From positions 357,443 through 421,442 of the forward strand of contig NZ_SNYF01000008.1 of NCBI RefSeq assembly GCF_004362805.1: 64,000 bases of DNA. The letters are read 5' to 3'. The translations under genes were made by a program, and so were the position numbers. The DNA comes from Algoriphagus boseongensis. GTDB lineage: Bacteria; Bacteroidota; Bacteroidia; Cytophagales; Cyclobacteriaceae. How positions within the stretch are numbered: the stretch's first letter is position 1; each line of letters opens with the position of its first letter. The notes beneath the pieces were generated by a model. That model ran no database searches. It was not told where the DNA came from and saw only the letters and a program-made list of their open reading frames with translations. Of the stretch, positions 1 through 8,393 are shown piece after piece.

Positions 1-509
1 TCCAAAGGCTGAATAGAATTCTGCTTGAATTTCTCCAGCCAAGATTTACTAAATGGGGTAAATACTTTGTAGAATTCCCCGGATCCATTTAGGATTTCTC
101 CGGGCTCAAAAATCATTTGATCTTTAAAAGTTAGGAAAGGGATGTTTTTTGATTTGAGCAACTTCTCGATTTTCTGGTCTCTTTCCTTTGCATAGGGTTC
201 ATAATCCCGATTAGTGTACACGGCCTGAATATCGAATTCTTCTACTAATGCCGAATAGACATTCTCAGGTTTGCCATGTCGGATTAGCAGAGAACTGCCT
301 TTTTGCTCCAGTTTTTCCTTAATTCCCAAAAGCTGGTTTAGGATAAACTCAACCCTAGCATCCTCCTTGTCTTCAAGCTTGTCAAGAATGTGGGAGTCAA
401 AAATGAAAACAGGTAGAATATCTTTTTCTTGTTGTAGGGCATAAAATAAACCAGTGTTGTCTTCTAAGCGAAGGTCCCTGCGAAACCAGAATAGGGTAAT
501 CTTTTTCAT
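1..509 (-). CDS. phr: Deoxyribodipyrimidine photolyase/cryptochrome family, N-terminal part (cut by window edge)
   Basis: Reading the minus strand from the ATG at 509 gives a protein that starts MKKITLFWFRRDLRLEDNTG, the classic photolyase N-terminus with the FWFRRDLRLxDN motif. This is the Rossmann-like alpha/beta domain that holds the antenna chromophore; about 169 codons are present, ending near a FSKSWLEKFK stretch. The FAD-binding catalytic domain lies outside the window, so repair activity cannot be judged. It begins 40 bases after the tamB stop on the same strand and may be co-transcribed with it. Photolyases use blue light to split UV-induced pyrimidine dimers. A cryptochrome of related type cannot be excluded from this half alone. 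Confidence 0.88.
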   Translation of the reverse strand, partial: MKKITLFWFRRDLRLEDNTGLFYALQQEKDILPVFIFDSHILDKLEDKEDARVEFILNQLLGIKEKLEQKGSSLLIRHGKPENVYSALVEEFDIQAVYTNRDYEPYAKERDQKIEKLLKSKNIPFLTFKDQMIFEPGEILNGSGEFYKVFTPFSKSWLEKFKQNSIQPL

Positions 510-549
510 TTTCTTTTTTTAAAGGAAAAAGAATTTATCGGGTAATTGT

Positions 550-3500
550 TTAAAAATCTTCTTTTCTAGGAATAGTTTTCTCCTGGATTACTGGGCTTGG
601 ATTTTCCTTATTCAAAGGAAGTTTTTCCAGATCTATAGGTTTCCAATTTCCATCCTTTTGGTAATCCTGGCGAAGAAAATCATCCGTATCGTTGATGGTC
701 ATTTTAGCAGCTTTCTTACCCGTTATTTTCTTGAAGAGTTCTGAAAAGGAGTTGAAGGAAACGTTTTGTGTGACCGAAGCTCCGTAAGTGAGAAGGTTTT
801 GGGAAAGGGAAAGTGAGGTGAATGTATTATAATTGTTTCGATTGAAGACCCTTAATCGATAAACCCCATCCTCAGTCAACATATATTCCGCCTGCCAATC
901 TCCGATGATTGAAGCGGCGCTTGCATTTCCCTGATTATCAGTAAATCCTCCATCTCTTGATACTCTCAATCTGCCATCCAAGAAAGTGTAGGCTACGCTC
1001 AACTGGAAATTTTCTAATGTGTTTTGATCCAAGGTTGCCAAGTCGATATTGATTTCCAGATTCTTATCCATTTGGCTGATGAACGTGTTCAGCTGGGAAG
1101 AGAGTAGATTACTTAAACTGGATGAAATGTTGGAAACCCCTGACAATTGGCCTGGAGGTGAGAACTGCCGGGTCATAATAACGGAAAATACCTGCCGATT
1201 CATCTCCTGGTCATCCGAAGCGACTCGGCTCTGAAATGCCGAAATCGTGGTCTGCACATCGCCTCCTGAAGGATATTGAGAAAAATCAAAACCAAAAGAG
1301 ATGTTTGGTGACATGAGTTCTCCATCCAAATTCATAGTCACCTTGAGAGGATAGCGTCGTCTCATTTGGCTATTTTCCGAACCAGTGGTATTAGTCAAAA
1401 GAGGCTGTAGGGAAACATTGTCATCATAGACTGCCCTGATATTCATGATTCCCTCATAAGGATTTCCAAACCAGGTGATTTGGCTTCCCGCTTCTATGTC
1501 AAATTCCTTTTTCACCACATTGTAGAGGGAGAAATTATATTTCCCTTGGGTGATTTCATAATTTCCCGATAGTCCGAAATTACCCTGGGTATCAATATTC
1601 ATGGTTAAAACCCCACGACCTCTTCCCTGAATACTTTCCCCGGTTTTAGGATCAATGATGATCTCCACAAAAGCATCCGGGGTCACATCCATTACAAAAT
1701 TCATTTGGATGTTTTGGATATCCAGACGGTTTACTTCCTCAGCCAAAGCATTGATCCGTACCGTGTCCTGAATATTGATGATCTGGATAAATTCCTCCTG
1801 GAACTGATCGTTGCTGCTTGTCAAAGGAATATAGACTCTGGTATTTGGATCGGAGGTAACTCTTGCTGTGATGTCCAGATTATTAGTGCTTCCTCTTACT
1901 GAAAGTGTTCCTGTCGCATAGGCAGTCCCAAAGAAGGATTCATTGTCGCTAGCTGTTGTATTTAATACTTGGAAACCTGTCAATCTGGAATTGATATCCA
2001 GATAAATATTGCTAAAACCTTGATGGTTCAGACCACCTGTAAAAGTTGCCCTGTTTCCATTGACATCTCTAAAGACGAGATCCCTAAAGCTGATTTGAGT
2101 TGGCTGAAAAAGAATACTACCGTCAGCTAAATAGGAGGTATTTAGGTAATTGATATGCAATTTGGCTTCATTCAGTCTTCCCGAACCGATTACCTCTGGG
2201 CTGGATAAACTTCCTCTGATCTGAAGATTTCCCGTGACCGTACCACCTAACTGAGTGATGTATTTGGAAAGGAAGGGTTCGAAGATTACCAGGTTGGCGG
2301 CGTCCAGCCTAGCCTCCAAGTCCAAGGTGTTGTATTCCAGACCTATGATTCCATTGATATCAATTTTCTTGGAACCAAGGAATTCATTTTCCACTGATAA
2401 AATCAGATTGGATTCATCCAAGTCTGCTCGTGCTGCCAGATCTCCAACAGGAAATTGGTTTATTTCTGTATCCTTGATTGTCAAAACACTTTTAATTTTT
2501 GCCTGATTCATCAAGTCCGAAAGCAAAATTGACCCATTGGCTATTCCATCAAACTCATAGGGTATGACCGTATTGAGGATATCGATATTTACCTCGCTAA
2601 TATCAATTTTAAGTATGTCCAATGGATTAGGACTAATCTTTCCACCTATTGCCAAAAACTGCTCATCATTGAAGATTTTAAGGTTTTCGATTTGAATCTC
2701 ACCATTTGAGATGGTGACTTGATTTTGACTGTCAAACTGCCATTCCCGATTTAAAACCTGAAGCAAGGAGGGGTTAAATTTCAATCTGGTGGAGTTTGCC
2801 GAAAATGCCGCTTCCGCATTGATTCTAGCTTTACTCTGTGTGGAATCCTGATCCAAACTCAGTTGGATATCTAGGTTGTCCCTATCCCAAATAGCCTCAA
2901 ACCCAAAATTGGTGAAGTTGAGTTTTTCCTGAACCGACTGTTCCTTAGAATACACATAAAAAGAGGCCAAAATATCCTCACTGTTTATCAGCTTGGAAGT
3001 GTTAAAGTCAATGTTAATTGCTTTTGCAGTATTGCCATTGAAATCAAGCTGGTCAATGCTGGTAAAAAAGTTGAAAACCGTATTTTCCGGGGTTTGGTAA
3101 AATGCCCCTTCCAGAATGGTATTTTCTGAAATCCTCAAATTCGGCTCAAAAAGCTGAATAATAGGATTAATGTCCAGCATCTTGACATTTAAGTCTAGGT
3201 TGTAGCTTTCGGAGAAAAACTCCTCTAGGTTGGCCACTGGTTGAGGTTCATTTAGAAGAATAGCCAAGTATTGACTTCCCAGCATTTGCAGGTCCCGAGA
3301 CATCCGATCCAGGTTAAACTGTCCAGAGGCTGCCGCTACGACATAATCAGAATTGAGAGAAAGAGTCCGGGTACCACCTGCGAAAAGGGACTGGAAAAAT
3401 GCGCTGCCAAGTTCCAAGAAACGGTCCTCATAGCCGATTTTCATATCGGTGAGTTTTACAATTCCTTGAATGTCATCCAGCTCAATTCCTTTGGTGTTAA

Positions 3501-5154
3501 TGTCAACCTTTCCTGATATAAAAGCAGGCTTTTCTGTTAAATTGATTTGATCTAAAAACACCGTATCTATTGATGCTATCATCTGAACAGAATCGATGGA
3601 TTCTTTCAGGTTAAAATATCCTTTCAGAGAGGCTTTTAAATTCGGATCATTGATGGTCAAATTACCTCTGAAAAGGTCCAATCCGTAAGCTGCGTCAGTT
3701 CGGATTTGGGTATAGTTGTAGCCATTTATTCCAATTTGACTTATTCTGGCATCAAGGTCCAGAACTAGATTTTCGATCGAATTACCCTTTAAATTCACTC
3801 TTCCTTCAAGAGATAATTTCTGCAAGAGTTCCTTGTTTTCAGCAAGTACTCCCAAATCCAAATTCTGGATTTTAACATTTGAAACGATTGTAGGAATGTC
3901 TTTGACCATGTCATAATTCACCCGACCCGTGAGGTTCCCAATACTGGTTTGAAATTTACCATTGGTTGTAAACCTGGAAGGCAAACCGGTAAAATCTGCA
4001 TCAAATCTGATCAGGTTGAATTTATTGATTTCCTTTTGGATGGAGGTAGGTAAATAAGGGGAAAGGTCTCTAGAGGAAACCACAGAATTTTTCAGTGAAA
4101 GATTAAGGTAGGTCTTTTCAAAATCTGGAAGACCATCTAGGTAGAAAGATCCAAAAATTGCAGTTTTTTGGCCTAGCCTGACTAAAAACTCATCTGATTT
4201 GATGTCAGAAACAGGTCCTATTACCTCTCCACTGAGGAAGATTTCATCCTCAATTTCTGGCAATGCTGTAGCGAAGAGTTGCAAGTCTTTCACATAGATT
4301 TTGGTCTCTTCCAACCTTGCCGTGATTTTGACCTGATCCATAAATTCGGAATAGCCTTGAGGTCCTATCAAATCGAGCCGCAAGTAGTTTTTGATATGAC
4401 TCTTTTCAGTTTTTAAACTGAGATTAGCCAATTCTAAAAATTTCGGATCGTAGGTAAGATCAGTTTTAAGTTCTTGGATTTTTAAGCCGGAATTTTTCTC
4501 TACACCTGAAAGCATTTTCAGCTTGATTCCAATCTGTGAACCCTCCAATTTGAAATCCTCAGCGTTCCCCGTCAATTCAATGAATTGAAGGTGACTGTAA
4601 TCCATTCCTTCGGCTACAGGCGCAACATTGTAATCAATTAGAGAAAATTCCGATTGCCGAAGTTCAATTTTACTGATGTAGAATTTGGCAGTAGAAGAGG
4701 TAGTATCCGATGAACCGAAAAGTTCGCTTAGCTCAGTGGTCCACAGGTTGATATTCATCACACTATCCCCCGGATGGGTTAGGAGATTTACTCTCGCTTT
4801 TTCCAAGCGCACCTGATCAATGACAGGATCTCCAGGAGGCAATAAAGACAGCAAGGCAAAGTCTGCGTGGACTTTTTCTGCCCCAATCATCAGACTGTCG
4901 TGAGGATCTGTGATTCTTACATTTTCCAATTCAAGAGCATCCCACCAAGTCAGGCGAATCTTGCCAATCTCTGTAGTAAATTCTGAATTATCATTGAGGT
5001 ATCCGGTGACTTTATCGATCAGCCAATTTTGTACAAAGGTGACCTGCAGTAGCAAAGCCAAGGTCACAATCAATAAAAGGGTAGAAAAGATCACCCATGA
5101 CAGCACTCGCAGAGCTTTGTGTAAAAAATCCGTAACTTTCGGGCTCTTTTCCAA
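550..5154 (-). CDS. tamB: TamB-like translocation and assembly module protein (DUF490/AsmA superfamily)
   Basis: This 1534-residue protein has one N-terminal membrane segment (about residues 18-41) followed by more than 1000 residues of repeated beta-strand sequence. The C-terminal DUF490/TamB domain occupies about residues 1090-1490. Such proteins bridge inner and outer membrane and are thought to move phospholipids or help insert outer-membrane proteins. The length and layout fit Bacteroidota TamB, which is longer than the enterobacterial form. The open frame starts with TTG at 5154, directly before EKSPKVTDF and the membrane helix; a GTG at codon 17 is a weaker alternative because it would cut into the helix. 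It is head to head with tsaD, and the two start codons share one base. A perfect TATCTTTG box on the minus strand lies at 5162-5169, inside tsaD. Confidence 0.9.
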   Translation of the reverse strand: MEKSPKVTDFLHKALRVLSWVIFSTLLLIVTLALLLQVTFVQNWLIDKVTGYLNDNSEFTTEIGKIRLTWWDALELENVRITDPHDSLMIGAEKVHADFALLSLLPPGDPVIDQVRLEKARVNLLTHPGDSVMNINLWTTELSELFGSSDTTSSTAKFYISKIELRQSEFSLIDYNVAPVAEGMDYSHLQFIELTGNAEDFKLEGSQIGIKLKMLSGVEKNSGLKIQELKTDLTYDPKFLELANLSLKTEKSHIKNYLRLDLIGPQGYSEFMDQVKITARLEETKIYVKDLQLFATALPEIEDEIFLSGEVIGPVSDIKSDEFLVRLGQKTAIFGSFYLDGLPDFEKTYLNLSLKNSVVSSRDLSPYLPTSIQKEINKFNLIRFDADFTGLPSRFTTNGKFQTSIGNLTGRVNYDMVKDIPTIVSNVKIQNLDLGVLAENKELLQKLSLEGRVNLKGNSIENLVLDLDARISQIGINGYNYTQIRTDAAYGLDLFRGNLTINDPNLKASLKGYFNLKESIDSVQMIASIDTVFLDQINLTEKPAFISGKVDINTKGIELDDIQGIVKLTDMKIGYEDRFLELGSAFFQSLFAGGTRTLSLNSDYVVAAASGQFNLDRMSRDLQMLGSQYLAILLNEPQPVANLEEFFSESYNLDLNVKMLDINPIIQLFEPNLRISENTILEGAFYQTPENTVFNFFTSIDQLDFNGNTAKAINIDFNTSKLINSEDILASFYVYSKEQSVQEKLNFTNFGFEAIWDRDNLDIQLSLDQDSTQSKARINAEAAFSANSTRLKFNPSLLQVLNREWQFDSQNQVTISNGEIQIENLKIFNDEQFLAIGGKISPNPLDILKIDISEVNIDILNTVIPYEFDGIANGSILLSDLMNQAKIKSVLTIKDTEINQFPVGDLAARADLDESNLILSVENEFLGSKKIDINGIIGLEYNTLDLEARLDAANLVIFEPFLSKYITQLGGTVTGNLQIRGSLSSPEVIGSGRLNEAKLHINYLNTSYLADGSILFQPTQISFRDLVFRDVNGNRATFTGGLNHQGFSNIYLDINSRLTGFQVLNTTASDNESFFGTAYATGTLSVRGSTNNLDITARVTSDPNTRVYIPLTSSNDQFQEEFIQIINIQDTVRINALAEEVNRLDIQNIQMNFVMDVTPDAFVEIIIDPKTGESIQGRGRGVLTMNIDTQGNFGLSGNYEITQGKYNFSLYNVVKKEFDIEAGSQITWFGNPYEGIMNIRAVYDDNVSLQPLLTNTTGSENSQMRRRYPLKVTMNLDGELMSPNISFGFDFSQYPSGGDVQTTISAFQSRVASDDQEMNRQVFSVIMTRQFSPPGQLSGVSNISSSLSNLLSSQLNTFISQMDKNLEINIDLATLDQNTLENFQLSVAYTFLDGRLRVSRDGGFTDNQGNASAASIIGDWQAEYMLTEDGVYRLRVFNRNNYNTFTSLSLSQNLLTYGASVTQNVSFNSFSELFKKITGKKAAKMTINDTDDFLRQDYQKDGNWKPIDLEKLPLNKENPSPVIQEKTIPRKEDF

Positions 5155-6167
5155 TGGGTACCAAAGATATTACTATTCTAGCTATTGAATCCTCGTGTGA
5201 CGAGACTTCTGCCTCTATTATCTTAAATGGCAAAGTACTTAATAATATTGTGGCCACACAATCAGTCCACGAAAAATATGGGGGAGTTGTTCCCGAGTTG
5301 GCTTCCCGTGCCCACCAGGAAAATTTAATTCCCGTGATCCATGAAGCCATTTCTACCTCGGGAATTTCCAAGTCAGATCTTACCGCTGTAGCCTTTACAA
5401 GAGGACCTGGATTAATGGGATCCTTACTTGTTGGGGTAAGTTTTGCGAAAGCTTTTGCTCAATCGCTCAATATTCCTTTGATCGATGTGAATCACATGCA
5501 GGCGCATGTTTTGGCACATTTTATAGAAGATCCGAAACCGAAATTCCCTTTTATCTGCCTGACTGTGAGTGGGGGACATACGCAACTTGTGTTGGTGAAA
5601 GATTACCTGCAAATGGAAGTAATCGGCCAAACTCAAGATGATGCGGTGGGTGAAGCTTTTGATAAGACTGCCAAACTCCTCGGGTTGCCGTATCCGGGAG
5701 GTCCCTTAATTGACAAGCATGCTAAGGAAGGAAATCCTAAAGCTTTTGAGTTCCCAATCACCCGAATGCCGGGATTGAATTATTCTTTCTCAGGAATCAA
5801 GACTGCAGTACTTTATTTTCTTCGGGATAAACTTCAGGAAAACCCGAAATTCATCGAGGAGAATTTGAATGATCTCTGTGCCAGCATTCAATATTCTTTG
5901 ATCCAAATGTTATTGATCAAGCTGAAAGAGGCAGTCAAAGAATATAAGGTCAAGGAAATCGCCATTGCAGGTGGAGTATCTGCAAATTCAGGTTTGAGAA
6001 ACACCCTTACCCAATTAGCCAAAGAAAAAGGCTGGAACCTTTACATCCCTAAATTCGAATATTGTACAGATAATGCCGCTATGATTGCAATGGCAGCGCA
6101 TTACAAGTACCTTCAAGGTGAATTTGTCGGTATGGATGTCACACCATTGGCAAAAATGAAATTCTGA
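5154..6167 (+). CDS. tsaD: tRNA N6-adenosine threonylcarbamoyltransferase TsaD
   Basis: TsaD transfers the threonylcarbamoyl group to A37 of ANN-decoding tRNAs, together with TsaB, TsaE and TsaC. The 337 residues match the family length. The N-terminus ILAIESSCDETSA is typical, the metal ligands H114 and H118 sit in HMQAH, and the ASKHA-fold motif GGVSANSGLR and the late aspartate in YCTDNAAMIA are present. Its ATG shares base 5154 with the divergent tamB start codon, so its promoter must lie within tamB coding DNA. smpB follows after one base, suggesting a tsaD-smpB transcription unit. The family is essential or nearly so in bacteria. Confidence 0.97.
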   Translation: MGTKDITILAIESSCDETSASIILNGKVLNNIVATQSVHEKYGGVVPELASRAHQENLIPVIHEAISTSGISKSDLTAVAFTRGPGLMGSLLVGVSFAKAFAQSLNIPLIDVNHMQAHVLAHFIEDPKPKFPFICLTVSGGHTQLVLVKDYLQMEVIGQTQDDAVGEAFDKTAKLLGLPYPGGPLIDKHAKEGNPKAFEFPITRMPGLNYSFSGIKTAVLYFLRDKLQENPKFIEENLNDLCASIQYSLIQMLLIKLKEAVKEYKVKEIAIAGGVSANSGLRNTLTQLAKEKGWNLYIPKFEYCTDNAAMIAMAAHYKYLQGEFVGMDVTPLAKMKF

Positions 6168-6168
6168 A

Positions 6169-6639
6169 ATGTCCGCTAAGCCAAATAGATTCGAAAAGTC
6201 AGTCAATATCAAGAACAAGAAAGCGAGTTTTGAATTCGAGTTCATTGATACCTATGTGGCTGGACTGATGCTGAAAGGCACGGAAATCAAGTCCATTCGG
6301 GAGGGGAAAGTTTCCTTGACAGAGGCTTATTGTGTTTTTCATCAGGGAGAATTGTACATCAGGCAAATGCATATTTCTCCCTACAGTATGGCAGCTAGCT
6401 ATAACCACGATGCGGTAAGGGAAAGAAAACTCCTGCTGAATAAAAAAGAATTAGAAAAGCTGGAAACTAAGTCGGCTGAAAAGGGGCTTGCAATCATTCC
6501 GGTTCGTATATTTATCAATGACCGAGGCAAAGCCAAAATGGAAATTGCCTTGGCCAAAGGAAAAAAACTCCACGATAAAAGACAGGACCTGAAGGAAAAA
6601 GATGCAAAAAGGGAGCTCCAAAGAATGGCCTTTGATTGA
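6169..6639 (+). CDS. smpB: SsrA-binding protein SmpB
   Basis: SmpB binds tmRNA and brings it to stalled ribosomes for trans-translation. The 156 residues match the family. NKKASFEFEFIDTYVAGL and LKGTEIKSIREGKVSLTEAYC form the OB-fold core, and the basic tail KGKKLHDKRQDLKEKDAKRE is the segment that enters the mRNA channel. It starts two bases after the tsaD stop. Its last 38 bases overlap the next open frame in another reading frame. The tmRNA gene itself is not in this window. Confidence 0.97.
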   Translation: MSAKPNRFEKSVNIKNKKASFEFEFIDTYVAGLMLKGTEIKSIREGKVSLTEAYCVFHQGELYIRQMHISPYSMAASYNHDAVRERKLLLNKKELEKLETKSAEKGLAIIPVRIFINDRGKAKMEIALAKGKKLHDKRQDLKEKDAKRELQRMAFD

Positions 6640-7399
6640 TGCTTATGGGATTTGTCGGCAGACAATTTTACCAGTTTATCGGCAACCCACTTTTGATTCT
6701 GCGCTAGTTACTCAATTACTTTTTGGCGAATGCTACCAAATAGTCGGACTGACTTCTGATCGGGAATGGTTCAGGGTTTATCATGAGGATACCGGAATAG
6801 GGGGATGGGTTTGGGCTAAACTCATCAAAGAAATTACAGGAGAAGAATATCAGAAATTTTCCAATCAGGATTTTCAGGTCGTAACCAGTCCGATTGCTGC
6901 AATCGAATATTTAGGGACAAACCTTTATTTACTTCCCGGTAGCCGACTTCATTTTTCTGAAGTAGAATTATTCAATTGGCAGGATCATATTGGGTTTACC
7001 GGAAATTATCGTCCCCATGCCTTGAAAGCAAGTCGGGAGGAGTTTCTGGAAATAGCACTCCGCTATTTAAATGCACCATTTCAAGCCGGGGGGAGAAGTA
7101 TTTTTGGCTTGGATGAAGAATTGGGATTTGCACTGATTTATGGAATTGCTGGCTACTCTTGGATTTCTGGAAAAATTCCTGGGAAAAGTGTGGAGCCAGA
7201 GCAGGTAGTTCCGGGAGATCTTTTTATTTTCAGAGACTTAGAAAAAAAGGAATCCCATTTTGGAATTTTTATTGGAGCCGAAGAAATCCTCTGGATGGAC
7301 AATAAAATGAAAGTTTCTGATCTGGATGAATGGGAAGACTTTCTGAGAAACAATTCAAACGAACAGGTGGTTTTCGATGCAAGATCTATTTTAGGATAA
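6602..7399 (+). CDS. SH3 plus NlpC/P60-like protein lacking the catalytic cysteine
   Basis: The layout is that of Bacteroidota C40 peptidases: a bacterial SH3 segment (about residues 15-75, YGICRQTILPVYRQP) and an NlpC/P60 domain from about 145. In active relatives the domain reads GGRSPFGIDCSGF; here it reads GGRSIFGLDEELGF, so the nucleophilic Cys is replaced by Glu172 or Glu173. The histidine of the THVGI motif remains (H219 in SHFGIFIG), but the third polar position, usually His in IHAS, has become Trp (LWMDN). It is therefore probably not a cell-wall hydrolase but a binding or regulatory relative. The frame is intact over 265 codons, arguing against a dying gene. The ATG at 6602 lies inside smpB after a GAAGGAAA stretch; a TTG at 6632 would reduce the overlap to 8 bases. 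Confidence 0.78.
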   Translation: MQKGSSKEWPLIDAYGICRQTILPVYRQPTFDSALVTQLLFGECYQIVGLTSDREWFRVYHEDTGIGGWVWAKLIKEITGEEYQKFSNQDFQVVTSPIAAIEYLGTNLYLLPGSRLHFSEVELFNWQDHIGFTGNYRPHALKASREEFLEIALRYLNAPFQAGGRSIFGLDEELGFALIYGIAGYSWISGKIPGKSVEPEQVVPGDLFIFRDLEKKESHFGIFIGAEEILWMDNKMKVSDLDEWEDFLRNNSNEQVVFDARSILG

Positions 7400-7403
7400 G
7401 GGA

Positions 7404-7922
7404 ATGGAAAAGAGAGTTTTGGTACTGAATTTAGATCATTCGCCAGTAGCTGTGGTTAGTCCTCAGAAAGCTATTGTTTTGGTTTTGCTAGAAAAAGCAA
7501 ACGTGCTTTCCACTTATGATTTATTGGAAATCCGAACTGTCAGCAGAAGTTTTGAATATCCTGCCGTAATCAGACTCACGCATTATAAAAATATCCCTTA
7601 TCGAGGAGTCTTGCTGAATCGAATGAATCTCTTTCGTAGGGATAAAGGAGAATGCCAGTATTGTGGAAGCAAAAGACATTTGACTATTGATCATATTGTC
7701 CCAAGGTCTAAAGGAGGCAAAACCACGTGGACTAACCTCATCACAGCCTGCAATCGCTGCAATGTCAATAAAGGTGACAAGACTCCGGAGCAAGCAGGCT
7801 TGGTGTTGAGATCAGAGCCTTTCAAACCCTCACTTTCTCACTTTTTAGCCGAATATGCGGAGCGGAGAGCGGAAGAATGGCTACCCTACTTAGCTTCAAG
7901 AACAATTAATTCCGAGGTTTAG
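7404..7922 (+). CDS. HNH endonuclease family protein
   Basis: A 172-residue protein with an N-terminal conserved block (MEKRVLVLNLDHSPVAVV) and a zinc-bound HNH nuclease module. Cys84 and Cys87 (CQYC) pair with Cys116 and Cys119 (CNRC), and Asp96-His97 in LTIDHIVPRSKGG are the catalytic DH pair. This stand-alone HNH type is common in Bacteroidota and other phyla as a chromosomal gene of unknown role, not part of a recognisable restriction system here. It starts 4 bases after the previous stop, so it is probably co-transcribed. Its TAG stop overlaps the stop codon of the converging small gene. Confidence 0.85.
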   Translation: MEKRVLVLNLDHSPVAVVSPQKAIVLVLLEKANVLSTYDLLEIRTVSRSFEYPAVIRLTHYKNIPYRGVLLNRMNLFRRDKGECQYCGSKRHLTIDHIVPRSKGGKTTWTNLITACNRCNVNKGDKTPEQAGLVLRSEPFKPSLSHFLAEYAERRAEEWLPYLASRTINSEV

Positions 7923-8146
7923 GCTTTTGACAAGAGAAGCTGGAATTCCAAAGGGCTGCAAGGTTGGAATTCATCTTCTTTAAGGTCATCAAAAATTTCC
8001 TCGTCGGCTTCGATTTCTGTTTTCTCAATCTTTCCATCAGGATGAACAATAAGTTCAATCCCAGTCCAATCCCCTGGGTTGACCATAACCAAAACCTGAT
8101 AATCTTCAAAAATCCGCTTGAAATACTGAGAAATTGCCTTTGCCAT
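7919..8146 (-). CDS. Small conserved hypothetical protein
   Basis: A 75-residue acidic protein beginning MAKAISQYFKRIFEDYQVLVMVNPGDW and ending EFQLLLSKA. I recognise no functional domain, but it looks like a genuine small Bacteroidota protein with a compact alpha/beta pattern. I chose the ATG at 8146; the frame could extend three codons to a TTG at 8155. A TATTTTTG promoter-like box lies on the minus strand at 8169-8176, 23 bases upstream, which supports independent transcription. Its stop codon overlaps the HNH gene stop, tail to tail, by 3 bases. Confidence 0.65.
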   Translation of the reverse strand: MAKAISQYFKRIFEDYQVLVMVNPGDWTGIELIVHPDGKIEKTEIEADEEIFDDLKEDEFQPCSPLEFQLLLSKA

Positions 8147-8199
8147 TGATGTCAACTTAATTTTTTTTCAAAAATAACCCGAAATAATTAGAATGAGAT

Positions 8200-8229
8200 T
8201 TTGTGGATTCCGATCTGTTCCTAAATTTG
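8200..8229 (+). promoter_or_regulatory. Predicted trp operon promoter
   Basis: TTTG at 8200-8203, an 18-base spacer, and TAAATTTG at 8222-8229 match the Bacteroidota housekeeping promoter. Transcription should start about 8233-8236, only a few bases before the leader peptide ATG at 8240. Confidence 0.65.
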
Positions 8230-8239
8230 TCTCAATCTT

Positions 8240-8317
8240 ATGAAAACAATCGCAAACAAATACTGGTGGTGGCATTCTGAATCTTTCCAAGGGAAAGTAC
8301 AGCAAGCCGTTGCCTAA
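8240..8317 (+). CDS. trpL: trp operon leader peptide with three consecutive Trp codons
   Basis: A 25-codon frame, ATG to TAA, encodes MKTIANKYWWWHSESFQGK followed by VQQAVA. The three tandem TGG codons (8264-8272) are the stalling site expected of a Trp-sensing leader peptide. It lies between a promoter and an intrinsic terminator directly ahead of trpE. Codon positions, the stop codon at 8315-8317 and the RNA elements downstream are spaced as classical ribosome-mediated attenuation requires. The peptide itself probably has no function beyond its translation. Confidence 0.88.
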   Translation: MKTIANKYWWWHSESFQGKVQQAVA

Positions 8318-8372
8318 TTTTGCGCAACACATAGTATCAAAGGCTTACTGGATTTCCCAGTAAGCCTTTTTT
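8291..8372 (+). terminator. trp attenuator: antiterminator and intrinsic terminator
   Basis: Terminator: AAAGGCTTACTGG (8339-8351), 5-base loop, perfect complement at 8357-8369, then a T-run to 8372. Antiterminator: 8300-8308 (CAGCAAGCC) pairs with 8342-8350 (GGCTTACTG), eight of nine bases, and GGGAAA (8291-8296) pairs with TTTCCC (8353-8358), consuming the terminator 5' arm. A ribosome stalled on the Trp codons leaves 8291-8308 free, so the operon is read; one finishing at 8315 covers 8300-8308 and the terminator forms. The pairing is seen in the sequence; the mechanism is inferred from known trp attenuation. Confidence 0.88.
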
Positions 8373-8393
8373 CATGTCAAAAAATAACCTCGA

